DNA of 64,000 nt from Bradyrhizobium sp. RP6 (GTDB taxonomy: Bacteria > Pseudomonadota > Alphaproteobacteria > Rhizobiales > Xanthobacteraceae). Below are positions 16,964-25,739 of the stretch, piece after piece. Every line of letters starts with the position of its first letter. The first letter of the stretch is position 1. Under the pieces are notes generated by a model. The model did no database searches. It was not told where the DNA came from and saw only the letters and a list, made by a program, of their open reading frames with translations. Where the stretch lies: NCBI RefSeq assembly GCF_003837805.1, contig NZ_RQIT01000026.1, positions 41,762-105,761 on the forward strand, in the 5' to 3' direction. Made by a program: the position numbers and the translations under genes.

Positions 16964-17971
16964 ATGCCGAGCTCGAAACCGCTGATGACCGCATCATCCG
17001 GCCCCATCCCCGACAGCGTCGAATCCGCGCTCCGCACGCTGGAGACCGAGAGCGGCGGTATCAACGCCCTCGCCGCAGCCCTGCGCGGCCCACTGGGCGC
17101 GACGTTCGCGAAGGCCGTCGACCTGATCCGCAACGCCAAGGGTCGCGTCATCGTCACCGGGCTCGGCAAGTCCGGACACATGGGCCGCAAGATCGCGGCG
17201 ACGCTGGCCTCGACCGGCACGCCCGCCTTCTTCGTGCACGCCGCCGAAGCCGGCCATGGCGACCTCGGCATGATCACCACCGACGACGTCATCATGGCGC
17301 TGTCCTGGTCCGGCGAGCAGCCCGAGATGAAGAACCTCGTGAACTATTCGGCGCGCTTTGCGATTCCCATGATCGCGGTGACATCGAACGCGGCCTCGTC
17401 GCTGGGTCAGGCCGCCGACATCGTGATCGAGTTGCCGAAGGCGCGCGAGGCCTGCCCGCACAATCTGGCGCCGACCACCTCGACCCTGATGCAGGCTGCG
17501 ATCGGCGACGCCATCGCGATCGCGCTGCTCGAAGGCCGCGGCTTCACAGCGCTGGAATTCGCGCATTTCCACCCTGGCGGCAAGCTGGGCGCGATGCTGA
17601 AATTCGTTCGCGACTACATGCGCACCGGCGCCGAGATTCCGGTCAAGCCTGAAGGCACCAAGATGTCGGAGGCCGTGGTCGAGATGTCGGCCAAGGGGCT
17701 CGGCTGCGTCTGCATCGTCAACGATGCGGGCGAGGCCGTCGGCATCATCACCGACGGCGATCTGCGCCGCCACATGCGGCCCGACCTTTTGACGGTGACG
17801 GTCGATGAGATCATGACGAAGCAGCCCAAGACCGTACCGCCCTCGATGCTCGCGACCGAAATGATCGAGGTGCTGAACACCCGCAAGATCACGACGCTGC
17901 TGGTGACCGAAGCGGGCAAGGTGGTCGGCATCGTGCATCTGCACGATCTGCTGCGGGCGGGGGTGGCGTAG
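16964..17971 (+). CDS. kdsD: D-arabinose 5-phosphate isomerase
   Basis: 335 residues. It converts ribulose 5-phosphate to arabinose 5-phosphate, the precursor of Kdo for lipopolysaccharide. The SIS domain contains 'VIVTGLGKSGHMGRKIAATLASTGTP' and 'HAAEAGHGDLGMI', near-identical to KdsD/KpsF, with conserved 'EACPHNLAPTTST' and 'FAHFHPGGKLG'. Two CBS domains follow (about 215-330), ending 'GIVHLHDLLRAGV' as in the E. coli enzyme. The ATG at 16964 gives the family length; the frame extends upstream without similarity. Confidence 0.95.
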   Translation: MPSSKPLMTASSGPIPDSVESALRTLETESGGINALAAALRGPLGATFAKAVDLIRNAKGRVIVTGLGKSGHMGRKIAATLASTGTPAFFVHAAEAGHGDLGMITTDDVIMALSWSGEQPEMKNLVNYSARFAIPMIAVTSNAASSLGQAADIVIELPKAREACPHNLAPTTSTLMQAAIGDAIAIALLEGRGFTALEFAHFHPGGKLGAMLKFVRDYMRTGAEIPVKPEGTKMSEAVVEMSAKGLGCVCIVNDAGEAVGIITDGDLRRHMRPDLLTVTVDEIMTKQPKTVPPSMLATEMIEVLNTRKITTLLVTEAGKVVGIVHLHDLLRAGVA

Positions 17972-17990
17972 GGCACGCACTCTCCACGGA

Positions 17991-18089
17991 GTCATTCCGG
18001 GGCGATGCAAAGCATCGAACTAGGGTGCGGGCTCCCGCACCCGAGAAGCTCGAGATTCCGGGTTCACGCTTCGCGTGCCCCGGAATGAC
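17991..18089. repeat. Dispersed palindromic repeat, family B, copy 1
   Basis: GTCATTCCGGGGC at one end pairs with GCCCCGGAATGAC at the other, with an inner GAGATTCCGGG half-site. Related copies lie at 32808-32846, 40190-40268 and 61063-61160. Confidence 0.85.
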
Positions 18090-18118
18090 AGCGAGGGTGT
18101 GGCTCGCAATGTCGGTGA

Positions 18119-18676
18119 TTAGAGCGGCGCCGGAAACCGCGCCGCGTTCTCCTCCAGGGGCAGTCGCAGCCCGTTGGCCAGATACGACACGGTGCGATAG
18201 AAGCCGCACAAGAGCATGATCTCCAGGATCTGTGCCTCGTCGTAATGCGCCGAGAGTGCGACGAATTCCTCGTTGCTCAACGTCGCGCGATGATGCAACG
18301 CGTCGACGGCGGCAATCAGCGCCTGCTCGGCCGGCGACCAGCATGGCGATGCCGCGTCGCCCTGCACCGTCGCACGCACTTCATCCTCGGTGAGCTTTGC
18401 CGGCCCGGCGAAGATTGCGACATGCACGCCCCATTCATACTCGCACCTGGTCAGCGCGCAGGTGCGGTCGATGACGATTTCGCGCTGGCGCAGGGAGAGC
18501 GGTCCGGGATCGAGCAGGCCGCCGGCGCGAAACTTGTCCCAGGCGCGGCTGTGGCCCGCCAGCACCCGGAACAGCACCAGCGGCGGCGCACCCCGCATGA
18601 TACGATCGAGCTGCGCCTGGATTTCCGTGGGATAAGGCGGCGCGAGCGGGGCAATGCGTGGCGCGGGTTGGGACAT
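18119..18676 (-). CDS. Carboxymuconolactone decarboxylase/AhpD-like protein
   Basis: 185 residues. The CMD/AhpD helical domain is shown by 'LSLRQREIVIDRTCALTRCEYEWGVHVAIF' and 'FYRTVSYLANGLRLPLE'. It keeps a CxxxxC-x5-H arrangement rather than the classic E-x-x-C-x-x-C-x-x-x-H of AhpD, so peroxide-reducing activity is possible but not certain. It is transcribed away from an HxlR-type regulator across a short region with two matching operators, so it is probably that regulator's target and may respond to thiol or electrophile stress. Confidence 0.85.
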   Translation of the reverse strand: MSQPAPRIAPLAPPYPTEIQAQLDRIMRGAPPLVLFRVLAGHSRAWDKFRAGGLLDPGPLSLRQREIVIDRTCALTRCEYEWGVHVAIFAGPAKLTEDEVRATVQGDAASPCWSPAEQALIAAVDALHHRATLSNEEFVALSAHYDEAQILEIMLLCGFYRTVSYLANGLRLPLEENAARFPAPL

Positions 18677-18690
18677 CGGCTGCCTCCATC

Positions 18691-18729
18691 GCTACAATTA
18701 TCGTAGCAAGATGCTACACTATTCGTAGC
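18691..18729. promoter_or_regulatory. Twin operators GCTAC-N7-GTAGC
   Basis: Two identical palindromes, 18691-18707 and 18713-18729, have the same 7-base spacer length and their centres 22 bases apart (two helical turns). They sit between the divergent AhpD-like and hxlR-type genes, the expected place for autoregulation by a dimeric winged-helix protein. Confidence 0.75.
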
Positions 18730-18748
18730 GCCATGCAAGAGGGTGATG

Positions 18749-19075
18749 ATGGCAAAACAGGCAGACACGAAGACCAGTCCGGTGCGGGGCTCGCGCACCG
18801 GACGGCCGATCATGGTGCTGCTCGACCTTCTCGGCCGGCGCTGGAGCCTGCGAATAATGTGGGAATTGCGGGACGGCCCCCTCACCTCCCGTGCGCTACG
18901 CACCGCCTGCGATGAGGCCTCGCCCACGGTGCTGCAAGCGCGGCTGACGGAGCTGCGCGAGGCTGGGTTCGTGGAGCTGGGTGACGGCGGCGGTTACGGG
19001 CTGACGCCGCTGGGGCAGGAATTATGCGAGACGTTCATGCCGCTGCATAGGTTTGCGGAGCGGTGGAGGAGGTAG
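18749..19075 (+). CDS. HxlR-family transcriptional regulator
   Basis: 108 residues. The HxlR winged helix is clear: 'LLGRRWSLRIMWELRDGPLTSRAL', 'SPTVLQARLTELREAGFVELGDGGGYGLTPLG'. It lacks the N-terminal Cys of HypR-type members, so the signal is unknown. Starts are possible at 18743 (GTG), 18746 and 18749; the last has the best spacing from AGAGGG. The twin operators upstream suggest it represses itself and the divergent AhpD-like gene. Confidence 0.88.
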   Translation: MAKQADTKTSPVRGSRTGRPIMVLLDLLGRRWSLRIMWELRDGPLTSRALRTACDEASPTVLQARLTELREAGFVELGDGGGYGLTPLGQELCETFMPLHRFAERWRR

Positions 19076-19080
19076 GACAT

Positions 19081-19107
19081 CTCTTACCCTCCCCTGGAGG
19101 GTAAGAG
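19081..19107. terminator. Perfect 12-bp hairpin between converging genes
   Basis: CTCTTACCCTCC and GGAGGGTAAGAG flank a 3-base loop. It lies 5 bases after the hxlR stop and 2 bases from the nfeD stop, so it can act on both strands. No strong T-run follows. The core CCCTCCCCTGGAGGG is shared with 63961-63990. Confidence 0.55.
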
Positions 19108-19109
19108 AA

Positions 19110-19553
19110 TCACGCCGCGGCGACCGTCAGGTTCGCACCGTCAACTTGCACCACCTTCACCCGCGTTCCGGCCGGCGTATCCGGACCGGCAACGCGCCAC
19201 ACCGTGTCTCCGATACGCATGGTGCCGCTGCCGTCGATGATCGGCTTCTCCAGCGTGAATTCGCGCCCCAGCAGCGCCTCGGCGCGCTTGTTGAGGAACG
19301 GGCTGGCGCTCGCGTCCGGCTTCGGCCTGGCGAGCCGGCGCCACACCGGCACCGCGGCGGCGGCGAAGATCGCGAACATGACGAGCTGGATCTGCCAGGA
19401 GATGCCGACCGCGAACGAGATCAGCCCAACCAGCAGCGCAGCCAGTCCGAGCCAGAACAGGAAGATGCCCGGCGCCAGCACCTCCAGCGCCATCAGGACG
19501 AAGCCGAAGATCAGCCAGTTCCAGGTGCCGAGCGATACGAACATGTCGGTCAT
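19110..19553 (-). CDS. NfeD-family membrane protein
   Basis: 147 residues. Two to three membrane helices ('WNWLIFGFVLMALEVLAPGIFLFWLGLAALLVGLISF', 'IQLVMFAIFAAAAVPVW') are followed by a small OB-fold-like C-terminal domain ('LGREFTLEKPIIDGSGTMRIGDTVWRVAG...GTRVKVVQVDGANLTV'), the NfeD layout. NfeD proteins partner SPFH/stomatin proteins in membrane microdomains. The gene lies 25 bases after an SPFH gene in the same direction, which supports that pairing. The start is the ATG of 'MTDMFVS'. Confidence 0.9.
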   Translation of the reverse strand: MTDMFVSLGTWNWLIFGFVLMALEVLAPGIFLFWLGLAALLVGLISFAVGISWQIQLVMFAIFAAAAVPVWRRLARPKPDASASPFLNKRAEALLGREFTLEKPIIDGSGTMRIGDTVWRVAGPDTPAGTRVKVVQVDGANLTVAAA

Positions 19554-19578
19554 GATACGGCCTCTGTGGGTGATCCCG

Positions 19579-20568
19579 TCACTGCGGCGGCACGGTCGGC
19601 GGCGTCGGACGGGACGACGGCACCGAGCCACGGCGGGCGGCCGCGGACACCGCGCCTTCGCCGAACGTCGCCTTGGCGATCTCGCCGATGCCGGCGAGCG
19701 AGCCGAGCATGCTCATCGCTTCGACCGGAAGCATGATGACCTTCTGGTTCGGCGAGTCCGCCAGCTGGCCGAACGCCTTGATATACTTGTCTGCGATGAA
19801 ATAGTTCAATGCGGCGACGTCGCCCTTTGAAATCGCTTCGCTCACCATCTGGGTGGCCTTCGCCTCGGCCTCCGCCGAACGCTCGCGTGCCTCGGCGTCG
19901 CGGAACGCCGCTTCCTTGCGGCCTTCCGCCTGGAGGATCTGGCCCTGCTTGGCGCCCTCGGCGCGCAGGATCTCGGACTGGCGCTGGCCTTCGGCGGCAA
20001 GGATGTCGGCGCGCTTGACCCGCTCAGCCTTCATTTGCCGGCCCATCGCCTCGACCAGGTCGGCCGGCGGCACGATGTCCTTGATCTCGATGCGGTTGAC
20101 CTTGACGCCCCAGGGCGAGACCGCGGCGTCGACGACGCGCAAGAGGCGCTCGTTGATCTCGTCGCGATGCGACAGCACCTGGTCGAGGTCCATCGAGCCC
20201 ATCACCGACCGGATGTTGGTCATGGTGAGGACCGTGATCCCCTGGTTGAGATTGGCGACCTCGTAGCTCGCCTTTGCGGCATCGAACACCTGGTAGAAGG
20301 CGACGCCGTCCACCGTCACGGTGGCGTTGTCCTTGGTGATGACCTCCTGCTCGGGAATGTCGATCACCTGCTCCATCATGTTGATCTTGCGTCCGACGCG
20401 ATCGAAATAAGGCACGATCAGATTGAGCCCGGGGCTGAGCGTCTGCGTGTATTTGCCGAACCGTTCGATGGTCCAGTCATAGCCCTGCGGTACCGTCTTC
20501 ACGCCGGCCACCAGCGTGACGATGACGAGCAATACCAGAACAATCGCGAAAATGTCGAAACCGCTCAT
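19579..20568 (-). CDS. SPFH/stomatin-like membrane protein (QmcA type)
   Basis: 329 residues. An N-terminal membrane anchor ('IFAIVLVLLVIVTLVAGV') is followed by the SPFH domain ('VPQGYDWTIERFGKYTQTLSPGLNLIVPYFDRV', 'DIPEQEVITKDNATVTVDGVAFYQV', 'LLRVVDAAVSPWGVKVNRIEIKDI') and a coiled-coil rich in Ala/Glu/Gln with 'AEGQRQSEILRAEGAKQGQILQAEG' repeats. It should form large oligomers in the inner membrane that affect protease access and membrane order. It is the first gene of the pair with nfeD. Confidence 0.93.
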   Translation of the reverse strand: MSGFDIFAIVLVLLVIVTLVAGVKTVPQGYDWTIERFGKYTQTLSPGLNLIVPYFDRVGRKINMMEQVIDIPEQEVITKDNATVTVDGVAFYQVFDAAKASYEVANLNQGITVLTMTNIRSVMGSMDLDQVLSHRDEINERLLRVVDAAVSPWGVKVNRIEIKDIVPPADLVEAMGRQMKAERVKRADILAAEGQRQSEILRAEGAKQGQILQAEGRKEAAFRDAEARERSAEAEAKATQMVSEAISKGDVAALNYFIADKYIKAFGQLADSPNQKVIMLPVEAMSMLGSLAGIGEIAKATFGEGAVSAAARRGSVPSSRPTPPTVPPQ

Positions 20569-20792
20569 ATATCCTCCAAGGCGGGAGAGCCCTTTTCCCG
20601 CGCTGTCATTGGTCGAGATCGCGACCTTACCGGTTCAGCGGTCGCGCGTAACCTCGGCATGGGTGCGATTCTGCACAAGTCGCGCGAAGAGGGAACGCTC
20701 GCGAGATGTATTTGCATGAGGCTCTTGAAAGCGAGCGGCGCCCGCCGCGACAATATTAACGCATCCGGCCGTGCCGTCGGCCGCGGGCGGCT

Positions 20793-21770
20793 TCATTCGA
20801 TGACGTCATTCGCGATTGCAAGCAGGCCCGCGGAAAGTGTGACGCTGAGCGCCCTCGCCGTCTTCAGGTTGATCGTCAGCTCGAACTTGGTGGGGTTCTG
20901 GACCGGGAGGTCGGCCGCCTGTGCCCCCCTGAAGATGCGATCGATGTAGTCCGCGGCGCGCCGGAGCTGCTCGGCGCTGTCGGTGCTGTAGGACATCAGC
21001 CCGCCCTCGTCGACGAAGGTCCGGCTCCAGAATACCGCGGGCACGCGCGCCTGTGCGATCACCGAAAGCAGTTGCGCGCGGTTGGCCATGGTGAAGAAGT
21101 CCGGCAGGACCAGGATGGCGCCGTCCTTCCGCGAAGCCAGTGCCCCGATCGAGGCGGCGTCATGGACCGGCGCGGGCTCGACCGTCACGTGCAGAGTCCG
21201 TGCGGCGTCCTCGATGGTGCGCAGCATCAGGGGCGCGAACGGCGCGGTGGCGGGATTGTAGACGACGACCACGCGGCGGACGGGCGGCCTGACCTGGGTC
21301 AGCATCTCCAGCCATTTGCCGGCGAGCGGACCGTCATAATCGGTGAAGCCGGTGATGTTGCCGCCGGGATGCGCGAGATTTTCGACAAAGCCCTGGCTGA
21401 CGGGATCGGTGACGACGGCGAACACGATCGGGATCGTCGTGGTACGCCGGCGCAGCTCCTCCACCGAGGGCGTGCCGACCGCGAGCAGGATGTCGGGCTT
21501 GAGCGCGATCAGCTCGTCCGCAAGCTGCGCGATGCGGGCGCGGTCGCCGCCGCCGCTGCGCCAATCGATCTTGAGGTTGTCGCGCTCCTTCCAGCCCTGG
21601 CCGGCGAGCGCTTCGACCAGGATTGTGCTGCGCGCCCGCCCGATCGCATCATCGGCGGCCGTGACCGAGAGCACGCCGAGCCGCCGTGCCGCGTTCGGCG
21701 GCTGCCCCAGTACCGGGGCCGGCAGCGCCACGATCATCCCGAGAAGCGCCAGGCACTCACGACGGTTCAT
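20793..21770 (-). CDS. ABC transporter substrate-binding protein (ABC_sub_bind family)
   Basis: 325 residues. A short signal peptide ends near V-L-G-Q. 'RRLGVLSVTAADD', 'VEALAGQGWKERDNLKIDWRSGGGDRARIAQLADELIALKPDILLAVGTPSVEELRRRTTTIPIVFAVVTDP' and 'GGNITGFTDYDGPLAGKWLEMLTQVRP' are the hallmarks of the YcjX/LivK-like ABC_sub_bind group, much expanded in Bradyrhizobium. There is no permease or ATPase next to it, so it is an orphan binding protein; ligand unknown. Confidence 0.88.
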   Translation of the reverse strand: MNRRECLALLGMIVALPAPVLGQPPNAARRLGVLSVTAADDAIGRARSTILVEALAGQGWKERDNLKIDWRSGGGDRARIAQLADELIALKPDILLAVGTPSVEELRRRTTTIPIVFAVVTDPVSQGFVENLAHPGGNITGFTDYDGPLAGKWLEMLTQVRPPVRRVVVVYNPATAPFAPLMLRTIEDAARTLHVTVEPAPVHDAASIGALASRKDGAILVLPDFFTMANRAQLLSVIAQARVPAVFWSRTFVDEGGLMSYSTDSAEQLRRAADYIDRIFRGAQAADLPVQNPTKFELTINLKTARALSVTLSAGLLAIANDVIE

Positions 21771-21780
21771 GGGGCGCCCA

Positions 21781-22818
21781 TCAGATCCAGCCCTGAAGCT
21801 CGCGCAGCACCAGGGTGCGGATCACGTCCATGCCTGATACGCTATCGTTGAGACACGGGATCGCGGAAAACTGCTCTCCGCCATTGTGCTTGAAGATCTC
21901 GGCATTTTCCTGCGCGATCTCCTCCAGCGTCTCCAGGCAGTCGGCGGCAAAGCCCGGCGTCACCACCGCGATGCGGCGCACGCCTTCCTTGGCGAGCCGC
22001 TCCATGGTCTTGTCGGTGTAGGGCTGGAGCCACTCGTCATTGCCGAAGCGCGACTGGAAGGTCAGCAGCAGCTTCGTGTCGTCCATGCCGAGCCGGCGGC
22101 GCAGCGCCTCTGTCGTGGCAATGCAGTGCTGCTGGTAGGGATCGCCCTTCTCGACATAGGATTTCGGCATGCCGTGGAAGGACGCCACGATCAGCTCCGG
22201 TTTGAAGGACAGCGTCGCCAGATGCGCCTCGATCGAGGTCGCGAGCGCCTCGATATAGGCCGCATCTTCATAGTAGGGCGGCGTCACCCGCAGCGTCGGC
22301 TGGTTGCGCAAGCGGGCCAGCACGCGGAACACTTCGTCGCAGACGGTCGCCGAGGTCGAGGCGGAATATTGCGGATAGAGCGGCACGGCGAGAATGCGCT
22401 CGCACCCTTTCGCGATCAGCGCGTCGATGCCCGACTTGATCGAGGGATTGCCGTAGCGCATCGCCCAGTCGACAACGACGTGGCCGCGGTCCGACAAGGC
22501 TGCTGCGAGCTTGTCGCTTTGCGAGCGCGTGATCGTCTTCAGCGGCGACTCGTTCCGCTCGGTGTTCCAGATCTTCTGGTAGTCCAACGCCTTGGTACGG
22601 GGACGGCTGCGCAGGATGATCCCGTTCAGCACCAGCTTCCAGATCAGGCCCTGGTCCTCGATGACGCGGGCGTCACTGAGGAACTCCTTGAGGTAGACCC
22701 GTACGCCCGGCGCATCGGCGGTGTCAGGCGTTCCGAGATTGATCAGGAGCACGCCAACACGCGGCAAGGTGGACTGGGTGGCCGGTCTCGCGGTCTCGAT
22801 AGGGACGACACTGGTCAT
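21781..22818 (-). CDS. hemH: Ferrochelatase
   Basis: 345 residues, the usual bacterial length. It inserts Fe2+ into protoporphyrin IX, the last step of haem synthesis. Family motifs: 'VLLINLGTPD', 'PLYPQYSASTSATV', 'VASFHGMPKSYVEKGDPY' with the metal-binding His, 'QSRFGNDEWLQPYTD' and 'VVTPGFAADCLETLEEI' with the catalytic Glu. The ATG at 22818 is used; the frame continues upstream but without similarity. It is divergent from a MAPEG gene. Confidence 0.96.
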   Translation of the reverse strand: MTSVVPIETARPATQSTLPRVGVLLINLGTPDTADAPGVRVYLKEFLSDARVIEDQGLIWKLVLNGIILRSRPRTKALDYQKIWNTERNESPLKTITRSQSDKLAAALSDRGHVVVDWAMRYGNPSIKSGIDALIAKGCERILAVPLYPQYSASTSATVCDEVFRVLARLRNQPTLRVTPPYYEDAAYIEALATSIEAHLATLSFKPELIVASFHGMPKSYVEKGDPYQQHCIATTEALRRRLGMDDTKLLLTFQSRFGNDEWLQPYTDKTMERLAKEGVRRIAVVTPGFAADCLETLEEIAQENAEIFKHNGGEQFSAIPCLNDSVSGMDVIRTLVLRELQGWI

Positions 22819-22901
22819 GGCTCTGTGGGTCGCGCGTTGGTCCGAACTTGTCAAGATGAGCCGGGGTTCGCTAGGGTCGCACCCAAGCGGGGGGAGGCAA
22901 G

Positions 22902-23300
22902 ATGACGCTCGCGGAATGGTGCGTATTCGGAGCGCTGCTGCTGTATCTGGCAACGATCGCCTCGGTCAAATGGATCAGGTTTCGCCGCTTCGACAATTCC
23001 CGGCCGCGCGATCCCGCCTTCTATGAGGACGCTCTCTCGCAGCGCGCACTCGGGGCGCACCAGAACGGCATCGAGACCTTTCCGTTCTTCGCCTTCGCGG
23101 TGCTGCTTGCCGAATACCGGGGCTCGCCGCAGCGCCTGATCGACGAGCTCGCGGCGCTGTTCCTGATCGTGCGCCTCGCCTATGTGCTGACCTATCTCGG
23201 CAACCGCCCGACCCTGCGCTCGATCCTCTGGAGCATCGGCTTTGCGATCAACCTCGGGATCTTCTTCATGCCGGCCCTGAAGCGGTTCCTGCCGGTGTGA
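22902..23300 (+). CDS. MAPEG-family membrane protein
   Basis: 132 residues with four predicted membrane segments. The MAPEG pattern is clear: 'RALGAHQNGIETFPFFAFAVLLAE' and 'RLAYVLTYLGNRPTLRSILWSIGFAINLGIFF'. Eukaryotic members are glutathione-dependent; bacterial ones of this size are mostly uncharacterised. GGGGAGG sits 6 bases before the ATG. It converges on a thioesterase gene only 7 bases away. Confidence 0.85.
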   Translation: MTLAEWCVFGALLLYLATIASVKWIRFRRFDNSRPRDPAFYEDALSQRALGAHQNGIETFPFFAFAVLLAEYRGSPQRLIDELAALFLIVRLAYVLTYLGNRPTLRSILWSIGFAINLGIFFMPALKRFLPV

Positions 23301-23307
23301 GGCGGCG

Positions 23308-23745
23308 TCACACCGCCAAATGACGCTCGCGCGTCCCGATCAGCGCCCGCATCGATGCCGGGATCGTGACCGGACGATGGGTGTTTTGGTCCGTGTAGAC
23401 CCAGACGATCTCGCCGGTCACCAGCGCGTCGGCGCCGCTCTTGCGGAAGATGGCGAGTTCGAAGACGAGGCTCGAATTGCCGATCCGCGCCACGCGTGCG
23501 CCGACGTCGAGCTCCCAGTCGAAGCGGACCGGCGCCTTGTACTCGATCAGCGATTTGACGACGTGAAAATCGATGCCGCTTGCCTGAGCATCCGCATATT
23601 GGTCATAGCCCAGCGCGCGGAAATATTCGGTAATGGTGGTGTCGAAATAGGTCAGGTAATGCGCGTTGAAGACGACACCCTGGCCGTCGATCTCGGAATA
23701 GCGCACCCGGAATGGGTGGAAGAACCAGAAATTTTCGCGCGACAT
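23308..23745 (-). CDS. Acyl-CoA thioesterase, YbgC/FadM (4-hydroxybenzoyl-CoA thioesterase) family
   Basis: 145 residues in a single hotdog domain. The family signature 'FRVRYSEIDGQGVVFNAHYLTYFD' is present, with the Asp of 'EIDGQG' in the catalytic position. It probably hydrolyses short or aromatic acyl-CoA in the cytoplasm. The ATG at 23745 fits the family; upstream lies a palindromic repeat with no coding sign. Confidence 0.9.
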   Translation of the reverse strand: MSRENFWFFHPFRVRYSEIDGQGVVFNAHYLTYFDTTITEYFRALGYDQYADAQASGIDFHVVKSLIEYKAPVRFDWELDVGARVARIGNSSLVFELAIFRKSGADALVTGEIVWVYTDQNTHRPVTIPASMRALIGTRERHLAV

Positions 23746-23838
23746 GGTATCCCCCGAGACGTTCTTGTTTGGTTTGATGATGTGAATAGCGGACCGGAGG
23801 GAGTTCGCAAAGGTGCCATGGCCCGGATGGTCCGTCCT

Positions 23839-23925
23839 CGTCATTGCGAGGAGCCCTTGCGACGAAGCAATCCAGACTGCCGCCGCAGAGACACTCTGGA
23901 TTGCTTCGCTACGCTCGCAATGACG
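23839..23925. repeat. Dispersed palindromic repeat, family A, copy 2
   Basis: CGTCATTGCGAGG...GAAGCAATCCAG and its mirrored half CTGGATTGCTTCG...GCAATGACG form an ~87-base cruciform, close to the copy between gltB and gltD. Confidence 0.88.
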
Positions 23926-23979
23926 GAGCAAGGTGTCGACTGTCGTGTCCAGCTAGCGCCGCGAACCGCAGGCGCGTCC

Positions 23980-25104
23980 TCAAAAACACGTCGTCCGTTC
24001 AGCGGCGATGTAGCCGAACAGCAGCCCGACTCCGAACAGCAGCACGAGGCCGGCGGCGCCGAATTCGATGCCGCGCATGAAGAGCGCGCCGCCGCCGTCG
24101 CGCCCGGCGCTGAGGCGGGCGGCGATATCCTTGGCGGAGACGGCGACGATCGCGATGGCCGCGACCGTGATCGCGGTGCCGAGACCCATCAGGAAGGTTG
24201 CGGCGACGCCAGCCCAGAACAGGCCCTGGGCCAGTGCGAACACCAGGACCAGGATCGCACCCGAGCACGGGCGGATGCCGACGGTCAGGATCGCGGCGAA
24301 CCCGCGCCGCCAGCCACCGGGGCCAGCGAGCTCGCTGGGGGTGGGGCCGTGGGAATGGCCGCAATGCTCGTCATGGACGTGACCATGGCCGTGGTCATGG
24401 TGAGCGTGGCTGTGGCCATGGTGGTGATCATGCCCGTGATCGTGGTCATGATGAGCATGGGCCTCACGATGATGGTGATGATCGTGATCATGATGGTGCG
24501 GCACGCCCGCCATCGCCGGCACCGGCTGGACCGCCTGAAGCGCACGAATGAAGGTGCCGCCCTTGACCCAGACCAATCGCAGACCGAACAGCGCGATCAG
24601 GGCGTAGCTCGCGATCTCGATCACCCCTTCCGCCCTGCACATGGTCTTTGCGGTCGCATTCAGGATCCAGGCCGAAATGCCGACGATCAGGATCGCCACC
24701 AGCGACTGCATCAGCGCCGAGGCAAAGGACAGCGCAATTCCGCGGCGCGCGGTCTCGCGATTGGCGACGAGATAGGACGCGATCACCGCCTTGCCGTGGC
24801 CGGGACCGGCGGCGTGGAAGATGCCGTAGGCAAACGAGATGAACAGCAGCGTCCACACCGCCGAGCCGTCGGACTTCGCCGCCCGGATGGTCGCCGACAT
24901 CTGCCGATAGAATTCCGACTGTTTTGCCAGCAGCCAGCCGATCACACCGCCGGCTTCAGGCTCGGCCGCCTGCGCCGGTCGCGGCGCGCCGAACGGATTT
25001 TGCGCGAGCAGATCATGGAGCGCGGCATCGGCCACGGCGACGACAAGCAGAACGGCGGTGCAGGCGAGCAGCCCGCGCACGAGCGGAGAGAGTTGCGGCT
25101 TCAA
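23980..25104 (-). CDS. Nickel/cobalt (or zinc) transporter, NicO/RcnA family
   Basis: 374 residues. Six or seven membrane segments are split by a long His-rich loop at about residues 203-252 (about half His, with Asp and Gly). Family motifs are 'FAYGIFHAAGPGHGKAVIASYL' and 'ILTVGIRPCSGAILVLVFALAQG'. RcnA exports Ni/Co; relatives beside DUF1007 may import or export other divalent metals. No ATG is available near the start: a TTG at 25104 overlaps the TGA of the upstream DUF1007 gene (TTGA), implying translational coupling. Confidence 0.88.
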   Translation of the reverse strand: MKPQLSPLVRGLLACTAVLLVVAVADAALHDLLAQNPFGAPRPAQAAEPEAGGVIGWLLAKQSEFYRQMSATIRAAKSDGSAVWTLLFISFAYGIFHAAGPGHGKAVIASYLVANRETARRGIALSFASALMQSLVAILIVGISAWILNATAKTMCRAEGVIEIASYALIALFGLRLVWVKGGTFIRALQAVQPVPAMAGVPHHHDHDHHHHREAHAHHDHDHGHDHHHGHSHAHHDHGHGHVHDEHCGHSHGPTPSELAGPGGWRRGFAAILTVGIRPCSGAILVLVFALAQGLFWAGVAATFLMGLGTAITVAAIAIVAVSAKDIAARLSAGRDGGGALFMRGIEFGAAGLVLLFGVGLLFGYIAAERTTCF

Positions 25105-25739
25105 GGGCAATCCACCGTGATCTTGTTGGCGAACATCATGCCGAAATTCGCGCTCTCGCCGTTCAGGAAGGTCTGCTCGTTCAGCTTCTGCGCGCTCGCG
25201 GTGCCGTCGTTCGGTCGCTCCAGCTTCATCTGGCAGCCCGCTGGCGCGCCGACCAGCTTGACCGGATCGTCCTTGGCCATCTGGAAGTCGATGAAGAAGG
25301 AGCGGTCGAACACTTCGAGCACCAGTTGCTTCGGCTTGACCGGGTTCTTCAGCGGCAGCGTGAAGTGCAGGGTCAGCACCGTATCCTTGTAGTCGAGGAA
25401 ATAGTCGACCGGCTCCTGGAATCTTTCCTTCTTGCCGTCGGCTCGCGCAAAGGTGAAGTAGGCGTATTCCTTCAGCGACTCGACATTGGTCTGCGCCAGC
25501 GGCGTCAGCTCCTCGCGCGTATAAGCGCCCTTGGTCTTGCTCTCGAGCCCCTGCACCGCATAGGCCGAGAACATGTCGTCGAAGGTCCATGCATGGCGCA
25601 CGCCGGTGATGCTGCCGTCGGCGGCGTAGAGCAGCTCGCTGGTCGCGGTGATCCAGACATGCGGATGCGCCTGCGCCGCGCCCGCCGCGAGCGTCATCGC
25701 GGCGGCGAGCAGCAGGCCGAAAAGAGCGCGCATGCCCAT
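25101..25739 (-). CDS. DUF1007-family periplasmic protein
   Basis: 212 residues with a signal peptide ending A-Q-A. The mature protein begins H-P-H-V-W, a His pair at the very N-terminus that could bind metal, followed by the family core 'LLYAADGSITGVRHAWTFDDMFSAYAVQGL' and a C-terminal Cys. DUF1007 proteins are regularly paired with NicO-type transporters and are thought to hand over metal. It overlaps both neighbours: its ATG shares one base with the M3 peptidase stop (TGATG) and its TGA overlaps the NicO start. Confidence 0.88.
   Translation of the reverse strand: MGMRALFGLLLAAAMTLAAGAAQAHPHVWITATSELLYAADGSITGVRHAWTFDDMFSAYAVQGLESKTKGAYTREELTPLAQTNVESLKEYAYFTFARADGKKERFQEPVDYFLDYKDTVLTLHFTLPLKNPVKPKQLVLEVFDRSFFIDFQMAKDDPVKLVGAPAGCQMKLERPNDGTASAQKLNEQTFLNGESANFGMMFANKITVDCP

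Noticed and set aside
23320..25392. 690-codon plus-strand frame across the thioesterase and NicO genes
   Set aside because: Its Met/Val-rich middle is the reverse of the His-rich loop of the NicO gene; it runs through a palindromic repeat and crosses three real genes.
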